DNA from: CAZPAH01 sp964584495
GTDB lineage: Bacteria; Krumholzibacteriota; Krumholzibacteriia; Krumholzibacteriales; Krumholzibacteriaceae
NCBI GenBank assembly: GCA_964584495.1
Contig: CAZPAH010000009.1
Coordinates: forward strand, 1-39,488
Direction: 5' to 3'
Length of the DNA stretch: 39,488 nucleotides
Below, piece by piece: positions 1 to 7,326 of this stretch. The notes under the pieces were generated by a model that searched no databases, was not told the DNA's origin, and was given only the letters and a program-made list of their open reading frames with translations. The translations under genes were made by a program, and so were the position numbers. Every line of letters begins with the position of its first letter. The first letter of the stretch is position 1.

Positions 1-320
1 ATAGAAACCAAGCGAAGCAAAGGGCGCATCGGAATGCGCGGTATGCGGGATCTGTAGTCCTTTCTTCGCCCGTTGTCTACCGCTGCTCTACCCCCTGCCC
101 TGCGGTGCTGAAACCGGAAATCAGGTGAACGAGCCCTGATAGGGCCTGCAAAGGGCGAAAGCGCGATTTTCCACAGGATGGAGGCGGGTGAGTTAGTTAG
201 AACGAGAAAGATTGTCCTGCTGAAGTAGGGCGGGGTTGAGCCCGCAAGATACGCCGGAGACGGCCAGCAGGAAAGGAGCCGGAAAGCCTCAGCAGCCCTG
301 GGTTTGCCGGCTCTCTTTTT
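1..320 (+). ncRNA. Candidate 3' part of a structured RNA or upstream transcript (gene-free 342 nt)
   Basis: No convincing coding frame covers this stretch. It is rich in short complementary segments: CCTGCTG near 216-222 can pair with CAGCAGG at 265-271 and encloses smaller GC-rich hairpins, and a GCGAAAGC tetraloop stem lies near 156-163. It ends in a strong intrinsic terminator at 276-320. Transcription on the plus strand must therefore arrive here from a point upstream of, or inside, the window's left edge. I looked for the conserved cores of RNase P RNA, tmRNA, 6S RNA, SRP RNA and cobalamin and TPP riboswitches and found none. A short open frame at 1-57 ends in TAG and could be the tail of a truncated gene. 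Identity is unknown. Confidence 0.3.
276..320 (+). terminator. Rho-independent terminator
   Basis: GAGCCGG at 276-282 pairs with CCGGCTC at 307-313. The stem continues as AAA/TTT and a small inner CTCAG/CTGGG hairpin, and a T-rich tract follows at 312-320. It ends whatever is transcribed rightward from the left edge. It lies just past the end of the convergent minus-strand repeat gene. Confidence 0.7.
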
Positions 321-342
321 GCCGTGCGCCTCGGTAGGAAGG

Positions 343-1836
343 TCAATCGAAATGCATGTTGAGGATAGGCAGCGCCCCGAAGATGCCCTTGTTGTTTCTT
401 GCTATATTGAGAAGGCCGAGCTGTACACCCTGGAGCTCTTCGGTGTAATTGACCAGGCCGACGGTGAATCCTACCTGGATATCGTCGTAGTAGTTGACGC
501 AGCTTGCCGAGAAGCCGTGAAGCTTCCCCCCCTTGACGAAAAGGCCAGAGAGGGCAGCCCCGGTTATATCCCCCGCCCTTATGTCGATACCGCTCGCCGC
601 AAGGCCAGCCAGCCTGTTATCAATATCGATGTCTATTCCGTGGAGTATAAGGAAGGCCGCGTTATCCGCCTGGAACCCGTAGAAGGAGAAGTTCGTCTCA
701 TCCTCGTAATCGTCTTCATATTCGTTCCAGCCGATTGCGCCTATAACACCGGCGCCGATCCCGTAGAAATCGTAATCGGTCATGATAGCCCCGCCCGAGA
801 CGTGTATCCCCGACACGTCGCCCTTGGAGTAGGTCGCCAGACCGCTCGCCGTAATCCCCGTGATGTTCTCCTCCGACACGTTCGCCAGCCCCGCCACGGC
901 GATTCCGTTGAACGGACCTTCGCAATAGTTCACCAGGCCGCCCAGCGAGATCCCCGTGATATCCCCCTCGGCCACATTTGCGAGGCCGCCCAGCGAGATC
1001 CCCGTGATGTTCCCCTCGGCGACATTTGCGAGGCCTCCGAGTGTTATGCCGGAGGTCGGGCCCGTGACATTCGCCAGCCCTCCCACCGATATCCCGGAGA
1101 AGGGACCGTCTGCGACATTGGCGAGCCCGCCGATCGTTATGCCTTCCGCCGCTCCGTCTGAAACGTTTGCAAGCCCGCCGATGGCGATCCCCGATATGCC
1201 GCCGTCTGCGACATTGGCGAGCCCGCCGATCGTTATGCCCTCGACCGATCCGTCCGCTACATTGGCCAGGCCGCCGACAGCGATCCCCGAGATACCGCCG
1301 CCGGCGACGTTAGCGAGCCCCCCTATGGAAAGGCCCTCTAAGGAACCGTCCATAACACAGGCGAGACCGCCCAGGATAATGCCTTCTACGTCACCGTTTG
1401 AGACCGCCGCCAGCCCTCCCAGCGCAAAACCCTCGATATCGCCGCCGCAGATCACCGATACGCCGCCGATCGAGATACCGGAGATGCTTGATTCCGCCTC
1501 GACGGAGAGCAGTCCCACCGGAAGCACCTCGAGACGGTCGGCCCTGGGGCCGTAGAGTCCGAACGAGATGCCCGATATCCTGGCCTCGGGGTTTCTCCCG
1601 GGCTTCCACAGGGTAAGGTTGACGCCGATTACCTCCTCGACATAGCTGTCCCTGAAGTTGAGCCTCAACCCCTTGATCCGGCGGGAGTTGCCGATGCTTA
1701 GCCCGTATCCGTTCACTTGAAGGTCCAAAGATTTATTTCCGCTGTCATGGTTATTGTAACGGTGCCTGACGGCGGAAACTTCCGCGGGAACGAGAAGAAT
1801 AGCTGCCAAAGCCGCAATGGCGGTAGTTTTAAACAT
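343..1836 (-). CDS. Secreted protein of 16-residue GGLANV repeats (LA_2272-like surface repeat)
   Basis: The product is about 497 residues. I place the start at the ATG at 1836, because AAGGTG lies 5 nt upstream of it; an ATG five codons further out has no such site. An N-terminal signal peptide (MFKTTAIAALAAILLVPAEV, then SA) predicts export. Residues 118-356 are fifteen units of 16 residues with the core xSGIxxGGLANVADGx, as expected for a beta-solenoid in which small and branched residues alternate. The C-terminal part carries the related motif GVQLGLLNIA and ends in a hydrophobic-aromatic strand (ILNMHFD). The motif resembles the LA_2272-type surface repeat annotated in Leptospira and other bacteria. 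The function is unknown; adhesion or an envelope role is inferred. It is the last gene of the minus-strand group, and a weak GC hairpin at 1942-1952 separates it from the gene before. Confidence 0.8.
   Translation of the reverse strand: MFKTTAIAALAAILLVPAEVSAVRHRYNNHDSGNKSLDLQVNGYGLSIGNSRRIKGLRLNFRDSYVEEVIGVNLTLWKPGRNPEARISGISFGLYGPRADRLEVLPVGLLSVEAESSISGISIGGVSVICGGDIEGFALGGLAAVSNGDVEGIILGGLACVMDGSLEGLSIGGLANVAGGGISGIAVGGLANVADGSVEGITIGGLANVADGGISGIAIGGLANVSDGAAEGITIGGLANVADGPFSGISVGGLANVTGPTSGITLGGLANVAEGNITGISLGGLANVAEGDITGISLGGLVNYCEGPFNGIAVAGLANVSEENITGITASGLATYSKGDVSGIHVSGGAIMTDYDFYGIGAGVIGAIGWNEYEDDYEDETNFSFYGFQADNAAFLILHGIDIDIDNRLAGLAASGIDIRAGDITGAALSGLFVKGGKLHGFSASCVNYYDDIQVGFTVGLVNYTEELQGVQLGLLNIARNNKGIFGALPILNMHFD
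769..1485 (-). repeat. Fifteen in-frame 48-bp tandem repeats, with a 96-bp higher-order period
   Basis: Fifteen successive 16-codon units encode xSGIxxGGLANVADGx; one unit (GGLANVTGP) is one codon shorter. Near-identical DNA recurs 96 bp apart, for example the block starting at 1111 and again at 1207, where units ending ADGG and ADGS alternate. Other units, near 948 and 996, match at 48 bp. This suggests growth by duplication of two-unit blocks as well as single units. The repeats are coding, not intergenic. Confidence 0.85.
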
Positions 1837-1954
1837 ATCAGCACCTTTCATCTGGTTATTTCGACTCTCTCGGGGAGCCTCTCGGGATCGTATATTCGAG
1901 ATACGGAGAGAAACACCGAATTGTTACAGGAAAAGAAAGCCCCGGCCGCCGGTA

Positions 1955-2389
1955 TTATATCAGGGATTCAACTATCTCGACGGCCGATTTCACGAAATTG
2001 GGACATAGGGTCCGGTAGAGACCGAGGGAGGCGGCCTTCTCCTTGCCCTCCACGCTCCCCATCTCCATGCCCAGAAGGGCGCTGCAGTCCGTTTCTCCAT
2101 GCCTTTCGCCGAATATCCTCAGAAATTCGGCGATGGCCAAGTACGTCCTTTCGCTTGCAACCTCGTCGCCGGCGACGGTTCTGCCGTACCTTAGCCCCAG
2201 GACCATCATGGCGCCGGTCACGGCGCCGCACCTCCCGCCGGACCCAGCCATGCCGCCCCCGAAGCCGCCGGCCAGTCTCAGTGCAATATCCCTCTCCAGA
2301 CCGAACTCTTCCGCAAATACAGAGAGAACCGACTGGGAGCAGGAAAAACCGCCGTTGAAAATCTTTTCGGCCTTTTCAGCCCTGCTCAT
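1955..2389 (-). CDS. C_GCAxxG_C_C family protein
   Basis: This 144-residue protein matches the redox-associated C_GCAxxG_C_C family, whose name records its conserved cysteines. Here they are C17 (GFSCSQSV), C54 in GRCGAVTGA, C102 (TDCSALLG) and C129 (TLCPNFV). A glycine-rich GGFGGGMAGSGG stretch precedes the second cysteine, as is usual in the family. There is no signal peptide and it is probably cytoplasmic. Members are often found near redox or metal proteins, but no biochemical role is firmly known to me. The start ATG follows a GGGGGGAGGG purine run. It lies 68 nt downstream of the zinc-ribbon gene on the same strand and is probably co-transcribed with it. Confidence 0.88.
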   Translation of the reverse strand: MSRAEKAEKIFNGGFSCSQSVLSVFAEEFGLERDIALRLAGGFGGGMAGSGGRCGAVTGAMMVLGLRYGRTVAGDEVASERTYLAIAEFLRIFGERHGETDCSALLGMEMGSVEGKEKAASLGLYRTLCPNFVKSAVEIVESLI

Positions 2390-2457
2390 TAACCCTCCCC
2401 CCTTTGAAGTGCGGCAGGTTTAGAGCCGCGAGAGGACGAGACCGGCAGCGGAGACTG

Positions 2458-2667
2458 TCAATCTGTGAAGAAATCGAATATGTTGCCGAGCATGCTGCTG
2501 TCAGCCTGGTAGATCTCGGTATACTTGCACCGGGAACAGGTTACGGTGGAATACCTCTTGTTCTGGATATCGAAGATCTTCGTCCAGAAACCCCCGGTAG
2601 CCCTGAATTCCCCGAGATCGTATTGATCGCTCGAGCATTTCGGGCACTTGTAATCGAGCCTTTTCAT
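2458..2667 (-). CDS. Small zinc-ribbon protein (COG3478-like)
   Basis: This 69-residue protein has two CxxC knuckles, C8/C11 (YKCPKCSS) and C44/C47 (TCSRCKY), spaced as in a zinc ribbon. The layout, with YKCPKC near the N-terminus and a C-terminal FDFFTD tail, fits the small 'zinc finger nucleic-acid-binding' family COG3478. The ATG at 2667 is preferred over the GTG two codons upstream, because GGGAGG lies 6 nt before the ATG but directly abuts the GTG. It is the first gene of the leftward unit, with a candidate promoter at 2719-2747. Nucleic-acid binding is an inference from the fold only. Confidence 0.8.
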   Translation of the reverse strand: MKRLDYKCPKCSSDQYDLGEFRATGGFWTKIFDIQNKRYSTVTCSRCKYTEIYQADSSMLGNIFDFFTD

Positions 2668-2718
2668 CGGCACCCTCCCGCATTCAGCGCGATATCCGTG
2701 GAATTGTACTTCAAGGCT

Positions 2719-2747
2719 ATTACAATCGAGAAGGATATAATATTCAA
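2719..2747 (-). promoter_or_regulatory. Candidate sigma-70 promoter for the leftward zinc-ribbon unit
   Basis: Read on the minus strand, TTGAAT (2747-2742) and TGTAAT (2724-2719) are separated by 17 nt. They match the consensus at 4 and 5 of 6 positions. The initiation site would fall about 45 nt upstream of the zinc-ribbon start. It is divergent from the secD promoter 100 bp away. Confidence 0.45.
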
Positions 2748-2849
2748 ATTCTTTTTCGAAAGATCTCTCCGGTGTTTTTTAGCCTACGGTTTGTTGGAGG
2801 CACTCCGCATCCCAATGCGGGGAAAGCCGGAATAGAGGGTATTTTCTCT

Positions 2850-2877
2850 TTGACTGTCCAGGATTAATTGTTATAAT
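2850..2877 (+). promoter_or_regulatory. Sigma-70 promoter for secD-secF
   Basis: TTGACT at 2850-2855 and a perfect TATAAT at 2872-2877 are separated by 16 nt in an AT-rich island of otherwise GC-rich sequence. Transcription would start near 2884 and leave a leader of roughly 100 nt before the secD GTG. No yajC or tgt lies between, so secDF appears to begin its own transcript. Confidence 0.7.
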
Positions 2878-2986
2878 TTACATTCTAATCTACGTTGGGC
2901 CGGTGTGCCCGGAACGAAGATTACCGGGTCGGGGCCAGTGTACGATCGGGCTTTAGATCCATAAACTTGAAATAAAGCGAGGAAAC

Positions 2987-4735
2987 GTGAGCAAAGGTCT
3001 ACGGTACAAGATTATCCTGGTCTTCTTAATTCTTGCGGGGTCCCTCTGGTTCCTGTACCCCACGGTCAGACTCGCGACGATGAGTCCCGAGAAGAGAGCC
3101 GCCATGGAGTCGAACGATCCGGAGGAGCTGGACAGGCTTGTAAAAAAGTCTATAAAGCGGGGGCTGGACCTGAAGGGTGGAATGTATATCGTCCTGGAGG
3201 TCGACGATTCTAAGCTCAGAGAGGACGAACGGGCCGACGTGGTCGACAGGGCCCTCAAGGTGATCAGGAACAGGGTGGACCAGTTCGGTGTCGGAGAACC
3301 CGACATCAAGAGGGAAGGGGAAAAGAGGATCATCGTCCAACTTCCCGGGCTTCAAGATGCGGAGAGAGCGAAAAGGCTTATCGGGCAGACCGCGATGCTC
3401 GAATGGCGGCTCGTCCGCCAGCAGGCGGAGGTCGTCGAGGTTGTCAACCGGCTCAACGAGGTTATAAAGAAAGAGCAGGGGGATTCCCTGGTGGAGATCT
3501 CCACCCCTCCAACCCAGGCTGCCGTGGGGGAGGTTCCCCCTCCGGTGCCATCTCCTTTCACCGGTGACAGCACCGTCGCCATCGAGGAGGCGGCGATCGC
3601 CGATTCGGCCGGACCGGATACTCTCGAAGGGCAGAACGTTCTCGAGGGAGAGCTGCTAGGCGATATACCGTTGCAGACGATAGACAAGGACAAACCTTTC
3701 TCATCTCTCCTGATGAGTTTCTACAAGGACTGGATAGTGGTCCAGGAGGACAATGTCCCCCGCGTGGTGAATATGCTCAAAAAGCCGGAAGTTCAGCAGG
3801 CGATACCGGAAGATTCGCGTTTCTACTGGCTTGACGATTGGATTCCACTTCCCGACGGGGGCAGGGGGAGGTTCCTCTTCCTTGTGGCGATGGACGAGCA
3901 GGTGTCGGGAAAGTTCCTGCAGAACGCCGTGCCGCAACCCGACCCCCAGAATCCAAGCCAGCTCCTGGTGAGCTTCCAGTTCAACCGCAGCGGAGCCAGG
4001 GAGCTTTCAAGGCTCTCGGGAAACAATATAGGGCGTTTTACGGCGATTATTCTCGACGGCAAGATCAAGTCTTACCCGGTGGTCAAGAGCAAGATTCCTG
4101 ACGGCAGGGGAGTGATCGAGGGGATGACCGATCAGGAGGCGAGAGATCTTTCCGTCGTCCTGAGGGCCGGGGCGCTCCCGGCCGATATGATTCCGAGGGA
4201 GGAGAGGACCGTGGGCCCGAGCCTGGGAGCAGACTCGATCCGTACGGGAATACGCGCCGCCGTCCTGGGACTGCTGGTAGTCGTTGCCTTCATGGTGGTC
4301 TACTACAAGCTTTCAGGGGCGATAGCCTCTCTCGCCCTCATATTCAACCTGATCATTCTCTTCGGGCTGCTTGCATACCTCGGCGCGGCCCTCACCCTTC
4401 CGGGAATAGCAGGGATAATTTTGACAATAGGTATGGCGATAGATGCGAATGTGCTGATATTCGAGAGGATACGTGAGGAGTTGAGAAAGGAGAAGACCGT
4501 ACGTTCCGCGATCGATGCGGGGTACGACAGGGCCTTCACCACGATCTTGGATGCGAACCTTACGACTCTGATAACGGCGGTCGTCCTGTGGCAGTTCGGC
4601 ACGGGACCGATAAAGGGGTTTGCGACCACTCTCAGCATTGGAATCATTGGTTCGATGTTCACCGCGCTGGTCTTCAGCAGGATGATATTCGATCTTTGGA
4701 CGAAGAGCGGCAAGGTTAAGAAACTGAGTATATAA
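2987..4735 (+). CDS. secD: Protein translocase subunit SecD
   Basis: SecD works with SecF in the inner membrane, using the proton gradient to help pull exported proteins out of the SecYEG channel. The 582-residue product has a first transmembrane helix at about 9-25, the hallmark GLDLKGG at 59-65, and a large external P1 region. The C-terminal membrane bundle begins after GPSLGADS (about 410) and includes the conserved GMAIDANVLIFERIREEL helix. A proline-rich segment around 171-193 (PPPVPSPF) and an acidic stretch after it enlarge the external domain beyond that of compact SecDs. The start is GTG, with GAGG four nt upstream. yajC is absent from the immediate upstream side. secF follows after 22 nt. 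Confidence 0.97.
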   Translation: MSKGLRYKIILVFLILAGSLWFLYPTVRLATMSPEKRAAMESNDPEELDRLVKKSIKRGLDLKGGMYIVLEVDDSKLREDERADVVDRALKVIRNRVDQFGVGEPDIKREGEKRIIVQLPGLQDAERAKRLIGQTAMLEWRLVRQQAEVVEVVNRLNEVIKKEQGDSLVEISTPPTQAAVGEVPPPVPSPFTGDSTVAIEEAAIADSAGPDTLEGQNVLEGELLGDIPLQTIDKDKPFSSLLMSFYKDWIVVQEDNVPRVVNMLKKPEVQQAIPEDSRFYWLDDWIPLPDGGRGRFLFLVAMDEQVSGKFLQNAVPQPDPQNPSQLLVSFQFNRSGARELSRLSGNNIGRFTAIILDGKIKSYPVVKSKIPDGRGVIEGMTDQEARDLSVVLRAGALPADMIPREERTVGPSLGADSIRTGIRAAVLGLLVVVAFMVVYYKLSGAIASLALIFNLIILFGLLAYLGAALTLPGIAGIILTIGMAIDANVLIFERIREELRKEKTVRSAIDAGYDRAFTTILDANLTTLITAVVLWQFGTGPIKGFATTLSIGIIGSMFTALVFSRMIFDLWTKSGKVKKLSI

Positions 4736-4757
4736 AGATACCTGCGGAGGAGATTGT

Positions 4758-5927
4758 ATGCAGTTTTTCGGTGAGACGCATCTGGGTTTCGTGAAGTTCA
4801 GGCACAAGGCATTTATTATCTCGAGCGCTATAATACTGGCCGGATTGATATCCCTTCTTGTAAAGGGGGGGCCGAATCTCAGCATCGATTTCGAAGGGGG
4901 AACTCTCATTCAGGTCAGGTTCGACAAACCCGTGCCGATCAATGAGCTGAGGGAAGTCGTCGAGAGCGCAGGTTACGGCCAGGGGCAGATACAGGAGTTC
5001 GGAGCCCGGAACGAGTACCTGATAACGGTGGAGAAGATCAGCGAGACCGATCTGGTTTCGAAGGAGCTTTTGACCGCGCTGAATACGGCGGAACCGGACG
5101 GCGGATGGGTGATCTCTTCCGTGAAAGAGATGCCTCCCGATTTCTCCTCCGGCTTCGAGGGGGGGCACCTCGTCATCGTCGAGTCGACCCGGATTCCGTC
5201 CCTGGAGGATCTCAAGGAGAAGCTGAGGGGGCAGGGGGTCGGGATAGTGGATGCGGTCAAGGAGGGCGATAACTCGGTGGCATTCACCATGCCCTTCCTC
5301 GGTATCGAATCGAAAGCGGCCGAGAAGCTGAAATCCGAATTGATAAAAGAATTTCCCGACAGGAAGGTGGAGATCAGGAGAACGGAGGTCGTGGGGCCGA
5401 AGATCGGCGATGAGCTGAAGAACCGCACATGGGCGGCGATAATGATCTCGATGTTCGGTATCCTTATCTATATCAGCTGGAGATTCGAGTTCAAATTCGC
5501 GATAGGCGCGATCGTGGCCCTTATCCATGATGTCCTGATCACGTTGGGGATCTTCTCTCTCCTGAACAAGGAGATATCGATAGTCATAATAGCGGCGCTG
5601 CTTACGATCGTAGGGTATTCCCTGAACGACACAATCGTAGTCTTCGACAGGATCAGGGAAAATTTCAGCATGAGGCGGCGCGAGTCTTATGAGAAGATGA
5701 TCGACGTTTCGATCAACGAGTCGCTGAGCCGGACCATAATCACCTCGCTGACCACGCTGATAGTTATTCTTTTCCTGTTCTTCTACGGCGGCGAGGTGAT
5801 ACACGATTTCGCCTTCGCGCTGCTGGTTGGAGTAGTCGTAGGAACATATTCATCGATTTTCGTCGCCAGTCCGATTCTGATCGAATGGCAGAACAGGATA
5901 ACGAACCGCCACAAGGCAAAAGCATGA
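4758..5927 (+). CDS. secF: Protein translocase subunit SecF, enlarged external domain
   Basis: The product is SecD's partner, a 389-residue inner-membrane protein; most SecFs have about 300-320 residues. TM1 spans about 17-33, followed by LSIDFEGGT. The family signature GPKIGDEL is at 213-220 and the C-terminal five-helix bundle contains GYSLNDTIVVFDRIREN. The region between TM1 and GPKIG is unusually long and appears to hold two similar strand-helix-strand units: one around 55-90 (PINELREVVESAGYG) and one around 145-180 (PSLEDLKEKLRGQGVG). The second looks like a duplication of the first. GGAGGAG lies 5 nt before the ATG. It is co-transcribed with secD. Confidence 0.96.
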   Translation: MQFFGETHLGFVKFRHKAFIISSAIILAGLISLLVKGGPNLSIDFEGGTLIQVRFDKPVPINELREVVESAGYGQGQIQEFGARNEYLITVEKISETDLVSKELLTALNTAEPDGGWVISSVKEMPPDFSSGFEGGHLVIVESTRIPSLEDLKEKLRGQGVGIVDAVKEGDNSVAFTMPFLGIESKAAEKLKSELIKEFPDRKVEIRRTEVVGPKIGDELKNRTWAAIMISMFGILIYISWRFEFKFAIGAIVALIHDVLITLGIFSLLNKEISIVIIAALLTIVGYSLNDTIVVFDRIRENFSMRRRESYEKMIDVSINESLSRTIITSLTTLIVILFLFFYGGEVIHDFAFALLVGVVVGTYSSIFVASPILIEWQNRITNRHKAKA

Positions 5928-6051
5928 CGGCGCGGGAGGATCGGGAGACAAGGCTTCGTGGGTGGAGCCGGATATAACCGTAAGTGAAAGGGCGGGGATA
6001 ACCCCGGACCGCTAGCGGATGCGGATCCGGGGGATGATCGGGAGGGTTTGC

Positions 6052-6564
6052 TTGGCCGATTTCCTCCAGCATGCAGGATTGATCCTCTTTTACATTTTTC
6101 TTTTTCTTATCAACCTTCTGATATTCGCGGGCCTGCCGGGCAGCTGGATAGCGCTGGGGGGGATTGCCGTCTTCGACGCCTTCACCGGGTTTGCCGAGGT
6201 CGGTTGGGTAACGATCCTTGTGATGACGGCCCTGGCCGTCCTGGGAGAGGTGGCCGAATCCACTCTCGGGCTTGTGGTGGTCGCCAGGAAGGGGGCAACC
6301 AAGTGGGGGGTCCTCGGTGCGTTTCTCGGGGGGTTGATCGGGGCGGTGGCGGGCACCGCGGCAATACCCTTTGTAGGGAGCGTGATATTCGCGCTCGTCG
6401 GAGCGTTCGCAGGGGCCGTCATATGCGAATATATCTATTACAGGTCTGTGGACCGAGCCCTCCAAACGGGATTCTTCGCATTTCTCGGGAAGCTTGCTGC
6501 ATATATGGTCAAGTTCGCCATCGGACTGGCGATACTCGGAATTTTTATCTATAGGAGCTGGTAA
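6052..6564 (+). CDS. DUF456 family integral membrane protein
   Basis: The product is about 170 residues and almost entirely hydrophobic, with glycine-rich helices and the motifs LPGSW near the N-terminus and GALLG-like GAFLGGLIGAVAG in the middle, typical of DUF456. The family's function is unknown. I choose the TTG at 6052, because GGAGG at 6041-6045 sits exactly 6 nt upstream. The in-frame ATG at 6019 would add eleven residues with no ribosome site and would put the GGAGG inside the gene. It lies 124 nt after secF and may be the tail of that transcript. Confidence 0.82.
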   Translation: MADFLQHAGLILFYIFLFLINLLIFAGLPGSWIALGGIAVFDAFTGFAEVGWVTILVMTALAVLGEVAESTLGLVVVARKGATKWGVLGAFLGGLIGAVAGTAAIPFVGSVIFALVGAFAGAVICEYIYYRSVDRALQTGFFAFLGKLAAYMVKFAIGLAILGIFIYRSW

Positions 6565-6725
6565 CAGGTAAGCTCTGAGAAGGACCGGCGGCCGCCGTCT
6601 CTTCAAATAAGGGGAATCAAGCTCTTTATGTCCGAAACTGTACTCTTTCGGGGACGCCATTCTCCAAAAAAGGACGAATCGCGATTGGTAAAGGCGATAA
6701 CCCAAGCAATTACAATAGAATCTGA

Positions 6726-6740
6726 TGGCATGCGGATTGC
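6726..6740 (+). promoter_or_regulatory. Candidate sigma-54 (-24/-12) promoter of the DUF4783-kinase unit
   Basis: TGGCATG-CGGA-TTGC fits the RpoN consensus TGGCACG-N4-TTGC at every invariant position: GG at 6727-6728 and GC at 6739-6740, with the required 12-nt register. Initiation would fall near 6752, about 42 nt before the chosen ATG. The -24 element overlaps an upstream in-frame ATG (6725) that would otherwise lengthen the next gene, which argues against that start. A perfect 12-bp palindrome at 6586-6597 lies 129 nt upstream, at a distance usual for an activator site. The same core recurs at 27521. Confidence 0.6.
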
Positions 6741-6793
6741 CAGTCGATATAGTTACGGGGAGGTGTGCTCTCCGTAAAGGAAGTCGGGCAAGC

Positions 6794-7294
6794 ATGTGCC
6801 GTCGAAGAAGAAAAACCGCATTTATAGCAGGAACCCTTATCCTGGCGATCTGTATCTCTCTATCGGTTCAAGCCCAGAAGCTGCAGAGGCTCAAGAAAGA
6901 TAGCCCGGCCGGTGCGAAGAACGACGGGGGAGCCGCCGCTGTATTCAAGAAATTCGAAAAGGCCTGGAGGGCTTCCGATACGGAGACGATATCCTCGCTG
7001 CTGGGGAAAAGGCAGATCTCCTTCAATGTGGGGGGCATTGGGGTCGAAGGGGGTTATTACAGCAAGGCCCAGGTATTTTACATGATGAAAAAGGTTTTCA
7101 AGAACCATAAGCAGTTGAGATTCGAGTTCGTCATGTTCCACAACCTCGATAAACCGGGAAGAAAAGTATACGGCATTGCCTACAGAAGCTATAAAAACAT
7201 TCGCAGCGACAAGGTGTTTCAGGATAAGGTATACGTTACGCTGAAAAAAGAAGGGGTCGGCTGGGTGGTGGTGGAGATAACGACCACAAAATGA
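6794..7294 (+). CDS. Exported DUF4783-like (NTF2-like) protein
   Basis: The mature product is about 140 residues after a signal peptide that starts MCRRRRKTAFIAGTLILAI and ends near VQA. An FxxFxxAWRASDTETISSLL helix and the GYYSKAQVFYMMKKVF motif followed by beta strands match the DUF4783 family, common in Bacteroidota and relatives and predicted to have an NTF2-like cone fold. Ligand and function are unknown. An ATG at 6725 is in frame, but it precedes the signal peptide by 23 odd residues and overlaps a sigma-54 site, so I use 6794. It is the first gene of the kinase/DUF4159/DUF4175 unit and may act as an envelope sensor or binding protein for it (inference). Confidence 0.75.
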   Translation: MCRRRRKTAFIAGTLILAICISLSVQAQKLQRLKKDSPAGAKNDGGAAAVFKKFEKAWRASDTETISSLLGKRQISFNVGGIGVEGGYYSKAQVFYMMKKVFKNHKQLRFEFVMFHNLDKPGRKVYGIAYRSYKNIRSDKVFQDKVYVTLKKEGVGWVVVEITTTK

Positions 7295-7326
7295 ACCTGT
7301 ATTCGGACTCCTGGAGCATTTGAGCT

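Noticed and set aside
220..275. Cobalamin riboswitch-like text (GAGCCCGCAAG ... GGCCAGCAGG)
   Set aside because: The conserved core around the junction and kissing loop is missing, and no plus-strand gene follows; an intrinsic terminator does.
1..320. RNase P RNA, tmRNA, SRP RNA or group II intron
   Set aside because: None of the conserved sequence blocks (GAGGAAAGTCC, tRNA-like arm, GGAAGG-AGCAGCC loop, domain V) is present on either strand.
769..1485. Regular 48-bp repeats as a CRISPR array
   Set aside because: The repeats are continuous and in frame within one gene, with no unique spacers and no cas genes.
304..1555. Plus-strand repetitive frames opposite the 16-residue-repeat protein
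   Set aside because: They arise from the same 48-bp repeats read in reverse, and only the minus frame has a signal peptide and ribosome site.
4716..5804. Open frame of 362 codons antisense to secF
   Set aside because: It is a shadow frame of secF. The composition is His/Asp/Arg-rich without domains.
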